From Oxytricha trifallax (lineage: Eukaryota > Ciliophora > Spirotrichea > Sporadotrichida > Oxytrichidae), in NCBI GenBank assembly GCA_000711775.1, contig ARYC01016998.1, positions 16,806 through 80,805 on the forward strand: a DNA stretch of 64,000 nt, read 5' to 3'. The notes under the pieces are model-generated. The model searched no databases and was not told the DNA's origin. It saw only the letters and a list, made by a program, of their open reading frames with translations. A program made the translations under genes and the position numbers. The number at the start of each line of letters is the position of its first letter. The first letter of the stretch is position 1. Positions 11,300-22,019 of the stretch are shown here, in pieces.

Positions 11300-13640
11300 C
11301 AATTATAAAGCGTACCAATTTACTTTAATTATACTTGATCACTATATTACTTATAATACTTCGTTGTAAAGATAACGATGGGTTTTAGGGGTTTAATTCC
11401 AAAAAAAATATTTCGAATAATTATAAGTCATTTATGAAATTATATAAAATAATTTGTATTATTTTATAATTTTTCTTAAGCTATTCCTACTATATATTAT
11501 TGGAATTATATAGTTAATTTTAATAATACTAGAATTTTAGAGTATCCAGCTTATAATATAAATAATATTTAGAATCATGTAAATAAATATAGGCAATAAT
11601 TTCAATTTTAAAAAGACAGCTCTGTAATTTAATGTAAATAAATAAAATAATTCATTATATGTAAATTTTCAATTGATTTTTTAATATGATAACTAAATTT
11701 AGGGAGAAGAGCAGAATAAAAAATGCTTTGCTTAATTAAAAAATTAAATGCATAAATCCAGCTTCTATATAAAGAAGAAATAAATATTATTATGTATTAA
11801 TAAGAAACTTAGATGGAATAAGAATAAATTAATTTTATTAAATTAATAAATAAATAAAAATGAAATTAAAGTTTATGAAAAAACAACTCTCTGATTATCT
11901 CTAGCTTTCCTATGGATCATATTTATATTTGCTTTAAATTAGAAATAAAAAATTAGTAATAATTTATTAAATTTGATGTTTTTTAATATTATTGTTGGCT
12001 TTAAGTTGCTTAAATAAACCTATTAATTGTAAATCAATCATATTAGTTAAATATTTAAATGAGTTATTAATTGAGATTATAAAAGAAAAAGACTAAAGGC
12101 AATTTTTTTGGAGCAAAAACATTCAGTTTACTTAAATATTTATCTAATATATTATTAATATCAATCATAGAAATGAATCATCTTTAAAAAAATGCATAAA
12201 TAAATTCTATATCAATTGAATTAATATGCTAAGGTTACCAATTAAAAAATTAATAAATTTCAACATTGATAAGCGGATATAGGTTATAAGCTTCGTAATT
12301 TAACTAAAAGGAAAGTTTTTAAAGTTAAAATTACATCAATACATTATTTATTTATAAATCAAATCTAATAATGAAACCTGGAAATATAATAAAATTAATG
12401 AAAATAAACAATCATAAGTTCTATACTTAAATAAAAAATAATAATAATAAAATTCAGTATTAAAAAAGCAAAAGATGCATAAAGATTAATAGAAGGCGAG
12501 GATATATATTAAAAATCTAAGGATAATAATTAAAAATTGCTTTTATTATAAAGAAATGTAGTTATATGTAAGAGTCAAAATTGATTAAATTCAAAAATTA
12601 TTTATAAAGAAAGACTATTTTTAATAAATATTTGCTTAAAACAATATAATTATAATTGCTTAATTCATTCATAGTACACTGAAGTATTTTTAAATTATTA
12701 CAATCCGAACAAATTTTAAGTTTTCAGTTAATATTTATTTACTACATCCCGCTTATTAATTAAATAATCAATTTTAACTATCATTTCGTGTTTTAGTTGT
12801 AACTTTTGCATCAAATATATCTACTCATTATCTATTGCAATTTTGTAAGAATTGATTTATCAGAAAGAGAGTCTATAATATTTCCACTATAAATCTAGCT
12901 TTGAATTTAATCATAATAAAACAATTTAATTAATCTGAAACTAATATCTTTTAATTGTCTTGGTTTATATTTTATAAAAATGACCTTCAACCGATAAATC
13001 TATCACAGTTTTATTTATTTATATTTAATGAATTTACCTTTTAGTTATTTAAAGTAATTATTTAATATATGTTAATTCTTATTTTGCTTTAAAAATACTT
13101 GAGTAATGATTTAAAATATTTATGTTAACGATATTATTTGATTCATATTTTATTTTTTATTAAATTGAATAAGCCTTTCCATCTTGATTAGAGTATTTAC
13201 TAAGTAATTTATCAATTTTATTAATAATACCAATCGCATTACACGAAAAGAAAAAGGGCTCATAGCTTCACATTATCTACAAAGAAGCTCTATGGCATTT
13301 AATTTAATCTTTGAGCTACAATTAAATCGAAGTTTTGTATTTTATTCTTGATCTTATAGTTAAAATATATATATCCTATCACTATATTTTTAGAATATAA
13401 GTTGAGGTCAAATTATAAATATTTAGGTCGAATTGATAGAAAAATAAGGATAAAAAATATTCACAGAAATCAACAAATCTCCTAATAATGCATATTTTAT
13501 TATAATTATTTAATCATTTAATAATTAAATATTTTATATTACAGCCATTAAATGGAAAGGATTTCATTATTGGTGGAGTGTTGGTATAATTGAAGCCATA
13601 TTTTATTAATCTGATTCATCCAGTGCATTAATATTCTATA
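11300..13640. other. AT-rich desert
   Basis: No supported gene. Long T- and A-rich runs; a (TA)n tract near 13645-13663 leads into the next element. Confidence 0.55.
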
Positions 13641-13654
13641 TTGTTTATATATAT

Positions 13655-14098
13655 ATATATATATCGCTACTCTGCCAAAAATTCTTGTTATTATAATATT
13701 CGGAGTCGCTCGCGAAATATATTTTTTTTGCGAGTTACTCCATATTTTTAGATTTTATATAATTTTTAATCTCTCTCTATTTGTTTTGTTTGAGACTACT
13801 ATATTGCATAATTTTTAGTGAAAAACTTATCCAATTTTTCATAATATTTATAATCGTATGTTATCAATGAATGATTTAAAGGTTGTTACTTTAATTAGTA
13901 TCAAAATTAATACATAAAAAAATTATCTTAATTCTATTAAAAACACACGCTATTTTTATGAAAAATGTAAACAAAAAACTTATTGCAAATCAGAATTAAT
14001 GGGAATATTTAAAAGGAGTCACTCGCAAAAAAAATAAAATTTTGCGACTGACTTCGGACATATTAAAACACAAAATTTTGGCAGCATTAATGTATATA
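13655..14098. mobile_element. MITE-like inverted-repeat element i
   Basis: Two arms of about 80 bases are near-complementary. The left arm has CTCTGCCAAAAATTC, then CGGAGTCGCTCGCGAA and TTTTTTTTGCGAGTTACTCC. The right arm reads, on the other strand, TGCTGCCAAAATTTTG, GTCCGAAGTCAGTCGCAAAA and TTTTTTTTGCGAGTGACTCC. The interior of about 270 bases is A/T-rich and has no gene. It sits in TA-rich DNA (TATATA on both sides), consistent with insertion at TA. Non-autonomous; its partner transposase is unknown. Confidence 0.7.
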
Positions 14099-14801
14099 AA
14101 ACGGGAAAAGATCATGATTACTCTATGCTTAGTAGTGAACTTAAAAGCTCAATCAACTTAATTACTATCTATCGATGGAGTAAATTATTCAATTGGGATT
14201 AAACCATCTAAATTATTAAATTTAAATATTATAAGAATTTTATTATAATCTATACTTTGCTATCAGGTTTTTTGATTAGTTTGAATATTTATTAATCCGT
14301 TTTTTCAATCAATTCGACATAATTATGTATTTACCAGAGAAAAGAATTTGCTCATTTCTCTCTAAAAATTAAACATTTATTCTTTCTTAGCTTACAGTTA
14401 TAAGTTACTATTCACTGTTCAATTTCTAATGTATACTTACACAAAAATCTTTCACTAGTAAAATAAAACTGTTTAAAAAGTGATAATTTGTAATAATTTA
14501 ATTTACTTTTTTTAAGAAACATAAACAAATTTTGGTGTGAGGGAATGTCAATTAAACAATACTTAGTCAAAAAGCTAGTTATAAAATATATTATTTGAAA
14601 TCTGCTACATAAAGAGAAGACATTAAAGTATAATAAAAAAAAATATTTAATTTAAAATCTGGTGGAATAAAATAAATTGTTAATTATAAATTATGAAGAT
14701 TTTTCAAATTTTTAAATAAAAAATATAGAAAAATGTATCAAGCAAAATAAAGTTTTCAATATACATCTTTTTTATTACAAATTTAGTAAAGAAAAAATAA
14801 T

Positions 14802-15239
14802 GGGTACCCATTCCAAAACTGGAACTTCTTAAACTCACCCTTCTTAAACAAGAACTTTTTACACAAATCTGGAACAAATTTTGAAAATTAAAAAATTAGT
14901 CCGAAATACATTTACAGAATTTAATGACCATTTTCCCATATAATTCCCCTATCCTAAATAACAATTAAGAAATATAATTCCAAGAATTATTAAGGGTAAG
15001 TGAAATTAAATGAATTTAAAAATGGCCAAGAAAATGAATTTTTAGTATTATTTAAATACATAGAATTTTGCTTAACCTCAATTATTTTTGAATTTAATTA
15101 TTTTATTGTTATCCAAGATAGGCATATTAAATGGGCCAGGTTATTGAATTCTGTAAATGTTTATTTCATGGATAAATTTTTTAATTTTCAAAATTGGTTC
15201 CAGAATTGTATATAAAGTCCCAATTTTGGAGGGGGTACC
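14802..15239. mobile_element. MITE-like inverted-repeat element ii
   Basis: The ends are GGGTACC / GGTACC, with inverted arms of about 120 bases. The left arm includes TCTGGAACAAATTTTGAAAA and ATTTACAGAATT. The right arm, on the other strand, includes TCTGGAACCAATTTTGAAAA and ATTTACAGAATT. The 216-base standard-code ORF inside it crosses one arm and is not credible. Length is about 438 bases with no coding content. Confidence 0.75.
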
Positions 15240-15244
15240 AAAAA

Positions 15245-16610
15245 GATAATTATCTCATAAGATACTGATTATAAATAGCAATAAAGACAAAGAGTATTTA
15301 AAAGTCATATATGAAAAATATATTACATTAATATATACTTGCATTCAATTTATTCGATTTAAATAATTAACATCAACAAGACTAACATAAATAAAAGATT
15401 TTATTTAATTTGCTTTAATATTAATTATGTAAGAATTGTATTAATTTATTTATCGATAAATTTAAATATATCTCTTGTCAATCTTACAATAATTATATAA
15501 TATCATAATCAAACTGTATATTTTTAAACTATAATTGAGTTCTTAGTAAATAAAAACCTTAATTAAGAGATAATGATCTTATAGGGTAAATATTAATGAT
15601 TTAGAAATTAATTCTTAAATTTTACAAATTTAATAATAGATATTTTATAATATCTTTCAATCTAAGCATTTTTAAATCCTATTTAAAACTGCTACAAATT
15701 AAAGAAACATGATAGATGTGAAGATTAATAATAATGATTTTTAATACCTTCGTATATTTAATATGTCAAATATAATAATCTTTTCTACTAGATGATTCGA
15801 AAAATAATTTGAATTTTGATTGAAAAAGCATTTGACTGTTATATTTATTTAACATCTCTTAACGGCATATCAATTTAATACACAAAATATTATGGCTAAA
15901 GCTGAATTTTAATTAATATTTTTTTAATTTTTAATACTAAAAAAATGTAATCTTTTATTTTTCATTAAAAGGGATATTGCTTGTTTAGCCCTAAAATAAT
16001 GTTCTAGAGGGAGATATGTTTTAGCAATTTAATTAAAAATTATGAAGACTATTAAACATAAATATCTCATGATTAAAGTAGAATTTGTTTAAAATATAAG
16101 CCAAAATTTTTAAATTAATCTAACATTAGTATGAATGTAAATTAGAAAATAATTATGTTTCATCGTTAAGGTGGGTAATTTGAAAATAATAAAGATTTAA
16201 GAAACATTTATAATTTTAAATTATTATATTATACTTCATAGTTAAACAAATGTAGTAAATAGATTTTCAATTTAAATAGGGGTTTTTATTAATAACAAAA
16301 GGAATTACAAAACCTCTAAATATTTATAAGTCTGATTCTATAAAAAATTTTAAAACATATATGAAATAATACTAGCATGTTTTATTTAAATTAAATTCTT
16401 GTTTAAAGTAAATGAGTCGAAAAATGAATATTTTTGTTTGCCCAAATGCATACTTTATTATAGCAAACAAATAATTTTTTTTAGTTTAAAGGACTTATAA
16501 TTCAAATAAAAGCATGTATTTTTACAAATAATATAGTCATTGATATTCAACTTATAATAGCTTTATTTTAAATAATGTCCCAATCTTTATATAAGTGATT
16601 TATGAAAATA
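15245..16610. other. AT-rich DNA, no gene seen
   Basis: No protein-like frame or repeat found between the MITE-like element and the Rep element. Confidence 0.55.
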
Positions 16611-16614
16611 AACT

Positions 16615-16853
16615 ATTGCTAAAATAGATAAAAATAGGAAATTTGAGAAATACAAATATATATTATATTCTAGTAGTAATCTTAACTGCCACTAATTACA
16701 TTTATTTATAACAAGATTAATTATTTGTTTAATTATGACCAAATTTAATTAATTTTATAATATATAAATAATTGTGCAAGTGTGCAAATATATAATTAAA
16801 GAAACATAGGGCAGTGATTTGTGCAAAAATATATATATAATTAATTCAATTTA
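16615..16853 (+). repeat. Left ITR of Rep element 1
   Basis: Inverted copy of 18300-18538. Contains GTGCAAGTGTGCAAAT, ACATAGGGCAGTGATTTGTG and an (AT)n tract at its inner end. Confidence 0.9.
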
Positions 16854-16946
16854 AAAAATATAATATAAAAATGGTTCTTCATTTAAATGTTGAGATCACT
16901 AGAAACTTATTTCTACTAATATGTCAAGACACAAAGATTGGCCAAA

Positions 16947-18293
16947 ATGTCAAAAACTTCCAAGAAATATAACTACAGATAAGAGTTCTTCTTGATGATC
17001 AGTGGATCTGTAAGTGCAAGCGTTGCGGAGTAGATACATGGCAAACTGCAATTAAATTAGCCATTCATCTAGGAGGTCAATGTATTTGAAGACTTTGAGA
17101 ATAAATGCTCATTTTTCCACGTGAAAATCTCAAAAGATTGTGATGGAATTAACAGGGAATACTTCCACAATAAAAAACGAGGTGGATACACCTTATTTCA
17201 AAAATTTGGCTTGTGCATGACCGATTTGAAAATAAAATCATAGGAAGAATTCTTCACATTACACCAGGGATTGTCTCTTGTCTATGGTAAATTAAATGAC
17301 ATGCAATTGGAGTATGGAAAAATAGCTGCCACAAAGGCCCTTGATAAAATGAAATAGTTGCCAAAGAAACGAAACTCCAAGTCCTTGATTAAAGAATATA
17401 TGTCGGAAAACATTGCCAACGGTCCAATGACTTACAACCAGTTCTTCTTCAAAAACTTACATGACCCAGATACACTAGCCCAAATTTGCCAGGAGCAGTA
17501 GAAATACACTAATGCTTTCAAAGTCTTAAAGCAACTTGGGGAAATTAATAAAACGAAAGTATCAATTAGAGAGCAGCTCGAAGCATTTGCTAGGAAGAAC
17601 AAGCCAAAGTTTGAGAAATTAAGTAAACTCACAGATGATGCACTGAAAGATTTTGGCTATTACGAAGTTGTTAATGCTCTATACCAGGTCTTGATAAAGA
17701 GGGATGACACAAAGATCCACTGCGTGTGGCTTTACGGGGCAGCAAATACTGGCAAGAGCACCATTCTAAAAATGATCGATGCAATCTTTATCTGCGATGA
17801 GCTTAATCCTGGGCATACCCGATTCCATGTAGAATGCAGAAGATTAGAGAAGGAGCCCCAGATATTGCTTATAGACGAGATGAGTTTAGAGAGATTCTTT
17901 AACAAATACGCCATTCCGACTACAAAAAAACTCCTAGAAGGCAAAGGATACGCTGTTGACATAAAGTTTGGAGAAACATAAGTACTCTTTCAAGACTGCT
18001 ACACCATTATAACTACCAACGAACTGCCCTGGAATAAAATAACTGCTGATGAAAAAGATTGCTTTGAGAGGAGATGCATCATAGTGTCTCCGAAAGTGGA
18101 AGGTAAATCGGGAAAGCTTGAGTTCCCGTTTAATGCAATTCAGTTAGCAGCCTATCTCATAGAACGATCAGATTAGGATGTGGTTTGGAGCGAAGAGTCT
18201 ACTCACGATTCAGAACAGGATTAAAAGATTATCAAAGAAGGAAAAAAGATGAGCATGAAAGAAACTGAGGCAGATGAGCGCACAAAAAAATGA
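16947..18293 (+). CDS. Rep-type replication protein with SF3 helicase domain
   Basis: Intact 448-codon ORF from ATG 16947 to TGA 18291-18293, with TAA or TAG as sense at 16980, 17031, 17058, 17070, 17241, 17355, 17499, 17979, 18174 and 18222. The C-terminal half is an SF3 helicase. Walker A is GAANTGKST (residues about 264-272), Walker B is ILLIDE (306-311), motif C is TIITTNE (353-359), and a likely Arg-finger segment FERR is at 373-376. SF3 enzymes unwind DNA for Rep/NS1/E1-type initiators. The N-terminal region (about 1-80) should hold the origin-nicking domain but lacks a clear HUH pair. It does have a conserved pattern shared with element 2: YxxR...F, then FxD, then HVK (His58). The start is supported by alignment to MNTPIEGRYS in element 2. 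The ORF lies wholly between the ITRs, with no other gene in the element. Confidence 0.9.
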
Positions 18294-18299
18294 CATTTA

Positions 18300-18538
18300 T
18301 AAATTGAATTAATTATATATATATTTTTGCACAAATCACTGCCCTATGTTTCTTTAATTATATATTTGCACACTTGCACAATTATTTATATATTATAAAA
18401 TTAATTAAATTTGGTCATAATTAAACAAATAATTAATCTTGTTATAAATAAATGTAATTAGTGGCAGTTAAGATTACTACTAGAATATAATATATATTTG
18501 TATTTCTCAAATTTCCTATTTTTATCTATTTTAGCAAT
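18300..18538 (-). repeat. Right ITR of Rep element 1
   Basis: Reverse complement of 16615-16853; begins 7 bases after the Rep stop codon. Confidence 0.9.
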
Positions 18539-18539
18539 A

Positions 18540-20565
18540 ATCAATATGCTGATAATAATTTATTTTTTCTACAATTTTAACCTAATTAATGTATTATTTT
18601 AGTTTTTAAATAATCTAATTAATATTAATTAAGAAAAAAAAATCATTTAAACTTTATGCAAAAAGAGTAATTTCTTAAATGTTAATTATCCAAAAAAGTA
18701 ATATTTATTATACTCACAAATATAAATATAAGATTCATTTTATCCATTAATAGAAGTGTTATAATAGTCATAGCATTTTATAGAAAACTTTTAAACTTAA
18801 AGCAATTAGTTTCCTATTCATAGATAAATTAAACCTTATATTGATTAATTTTATTATAATAAAACACAATAAAAAATTTTGATTAATAATTTTGTTATGT
18901 GTTTTGACGTATGTTATTAACCAGTAGTTTTTTTTTTATGTTATTAGTAATAATAATAATATTCAAATTTAAATTTAGTAAATTGTTAATTTACTAAATT
19001 TTCCTTCAATTAAAATAAAAGTATAAAGTATAATTATTATTTTTAGATAAGAGCAAGTTAAATTATTCTATAATAATTAAGATAAATTGTCGAGTATTTT
19101 ATACAATAATATTACTTATTTCTTTTCTTACTAAAAAAATAAGAAACATATTGAAAGTTTAATTTTTAAGTAATTTAATTTGATTCAAATTGTTTTAAAA
19201 GATATAATGATTTTATATTTTTTTTCTAAAAAATATTTGAAAGTTATTCCTTATTCCTTAAAAAAATCATCTCAAAAGTGATTTAATAAATCTTTTTTAT
19301 TGTTTAATAAATTGATTTCCCATTAATTATTACTTTGAAGTGAAAGCGGAGTGAGCAGCAATAGGACAAGTTAAGTGGATAATTGTAGTAGTAAGAAATA
19401 ACTTATGTTTTTAACAAATTGGAAGACTCTTTTATATTATCCTTAATGCAAACATAGCTGATGTATAAAAATATCATTTTTCCTAGTCATATTTGTTTTA
19501 AAATAAGAAATAGGGGGAATATTGAAAATTCCTTAATAAAGAATATTTATCAGTCTACTTTATGATTTATTATTTTTGAATTTTACATAGTAATTATTAA
19601 TGGTACTTTTTATTGAGAAACTTTAGTATTAGGGATATCTAATTAATTCTTATTAAACTCTGAATTATTTAATTTAATTCAATATTATGTGATTCTTTTT
19701 TTAGACAATTAGTTAGATAACATAATATTCAATAATAAAGTTCCCAACAACATTATTCAATTTTGTTATATAATTATAATTTTGTATTATCTTTTTTTGG
19801 ATAAACTCCTGTATGTAAATGTGAAGAGTATATAAAATGGAAATAGAGATATAAGCATTAATAAAAAATAATTATTTAGTATATAGCAGATGTAAACATT
19901 TATTTTTTAAATAAATAATTTTATCTAAATTTTAAAACTTTAATTTATTTATTTAATATAATAAAAATTTAATATTTTAATGAACTTATTAATAATAAAT
20001 AAAGTTTCAAAATTGATCTGGCAAATTATAAAAAATATTATTTATTTTAAATTATGAAATAAAGTTTTATGTAAGAGAAGTAAAATAATAATCAAGATTT
20101 AATTGGAGATTTTAATTATAAAAACATTATAAACTTAGGGTAATATGAAGTAATGTGTTTTGAGTAATAAATATAGGGTGATTAAATTTAAATAAATAGT
20201 TTTATTATTCAAAGAACTTTTATTCCTAGCTTTTACTATATAAATTGGCTTCAAATATGAGTAAGGAAAGTTTATTGATTGAAATTCCACTAATTAAATT
20301 AATTTAATTTTGATTAATTTTACAATACAGATGCAACTCAATTCGCGCTACAATTCAAGTATATTTATGTTAAAAATAGATAAAATTTAGATTTATTTTT
20401 ACCCTATTGATAAATGGTAAAAGGTTGCAAAAAATAAAATTGAATCTTTTATAATTAAAAAAAAAAAAGCTTAAATAATGATAGTTGTTTATTTTAATTA
20501 GAATTAGTTTACAATTATACACTAACAATTAATATTGAAAATATATACTCTCAATCTAACTGAAA
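18540..20565. other. AT-rich desert
   Basis: No supported gene or repeat. Confidence 0.55.
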
Positions 20566-20569
20566 CTAA

Positions 20570-22015
20570 TCAACCCTGCTTTATCAATGAACGATATTGA
20601 ATCAGAACATTCTGCCTCACAAGTCTAAAAGGCGACAGACATCCCTTAGACAGTAATCTAATTCAGGATTATAAGAAGTTCATGATCAATACTAATTGCT
20701 TCCTGTTAAGTGATAACAATGGACCAGTTATACCAGTGGGAGCCCTCCAGGCATAGAATTAGGGGAAGAGACAAATAGAGACATCTTATGTAACTCCGAT
20801 TATCATACCGTTTTAAGCATCAACATTACATGGCTGCCATAGTGCATCAGTGGCTTTGTAGAGCCCTATGATAAGGTGACCAGTGAACCTTTGAGCAGCT
20901 GGAAGATTATTGTTAGCGTATGTCAAATAATCCATGGTGCATTGGGTACTGGAAGAGCATGATTTAGCAACTCTATTTGCGCTGAGACTGTTGGTATAAA
21001 CGCAGGGACTGAATGAACAGTAGTGATAGAAAGTCTAATATTCGCTGCTTCCTTATCATCTATCAACTTCTACTCTCTTGGCATCTGAGCTTGCTTCTAT
21101 TGGTGTGAAGAAGTTGTATAAGTGCTCTGAAGTGCCAGTGGATGGTAACCCCTTTGGTTGAGAAGCCAATTGGTGTGAAGAAGTTGTATAAGTGCTCTGA
21201 AGTGCCAGTGGATGGTAACCCCTTTGGTTGAGAAGCCAATTAGTGCAGCGAGCACGGTATACTGCTTTAAGATTCCTCTGCTCCCCCATTTTTAAGAGCA
21301 CTCCAATTTTATTGAACCACTGTAGACAGTTAAAAAATCCACTTTGACGCCTCTAATAGCAAGATAGAGAAAAAGCTCACAGGCGAGAGAAAATTGCAAG
21401 TTTAAGATAATTTGATCAACATCATCGTTACGATTACTAAGGTAATATGCATAAAAGAGCTCGCTCAATACCAGAGGGTGGTCCTCAAAATAAAGATCTA
21501 CTTATCCTGCTTCCAGCATAGATGTCTAAGTCGGAGATCCCATCTCCGTAAAAAAAAACAAGGAGAATCGAGTGGTGCCCATGGCCGCCCCCCAGTCAAA
21601 GATTTTCCCGTTACTTCCTCTGCAATCTGGTTTGACAAAAATGTTGAGAAGCCCAATGAGGAGACCAGCCTCCAGCTGATGAGTAAGTCAACGGGGAGAG
21701 GAGAGACTCGTGAATGGGGGTGTTATTGCAGAGGGAAAGCCAGAAAAGCGCGAAAGAAGTGAAGATAACGATGGCAACTACAGAAGAGGAGATGACTGCG
21801 GAGGGTGCAGAGGTCGCCTCAGAGGATAACACGAAGATGGCTGATGCCTTGGAGGTAAACCACAAAGAGATAGATCAGAGTGCCACAATACAGTGGAGAG
21901 ACCAGCTATGGAGGAATCGCAGGAGGCAGAGGAGGAGCTTGGAAGATTTTGATGACAAAGTAACAAAGGAGATTGGAAGACTCAGGAGACATGCCGAATG
22001 AAAAGATTGTTGAGA
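20570..22015. pseudogene. GC-richer decayed coding island, strand uncertain
   Basis: The block differs sharply in composition from both flanks. On the plus strand, segments such as NCFLLSDNNGPVIPVGA and KIPLLPHFQEH are open in changing frames. The end of the block (21714-22001) has a standard-code 95-codon frame, highly charged, with EEEMTAEGAE and WRNRRRQRRS. On the minus strand a frame of about 128 codons (21050 down to 20685, sense TAA/TAG) reads as a Cys-containing, Asn/Thr-rich protein (FTGHLIIGLYKATDALW). The two strands cannot both be right and I cannot choose. It may be a macronucleus-destined segment, a pseudogene, or part of a mobile element. It contains an exact 70-bp tandem duplication. 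Confidence 0.35.
21101..21240. repeat. Exact tandem duplication, 2 x 70 bp
   Basis: The sequence from TGGTGTGAAGAAGTTG at 21101 is repeated base for base from 21171. Because 70 is not a multiple of three, the duplication would shift any reading frame crossing it. Confidence 0.95.
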
Positions 22016-22019
22016 GAAA

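Larger units (their letters stand above)
16615..18538 (+). mobile_element. Rep/SF3-helicase element 1 with 239-bp inverted repeats (intact)
   Basis: A 1.92-kb unit: left ITR 16615-16853, one gene, right ITR 18300-18538. I found no mismatch between the two arms when reading them against each other. Both ends begin ATTGCTAAAATAGAT, and a box AACTGCCA lies 69 bases in. There is no transposase or integrase gene. A single SF3 helicase gene between long ITRs resembles linear ssDNA-virus or Rep-based replicon layouts (parvo-/bidna-like) more than a cut-and-paste transposon. No clear target-site duplication was found. Identical arms and an intact ORF argue for recent arrival or recent conversion. Confidence 0.85.

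Noticed and set aside
15000..15215. 71-codon standard-code ORF
   Set aside because: It lies inside a MITE-like element and runs over one inverted arm.
16871..17089. A zinc-finger-like reading (WICKCKRCG ... IHLGGQC) in another frame at the start of Rep element 1
   Set aside because: The frame starting at ATG 16947 is open through the whole Rep gene and aligns with element 2 from its N terminus, so the finger-like reading is a frame shadow.
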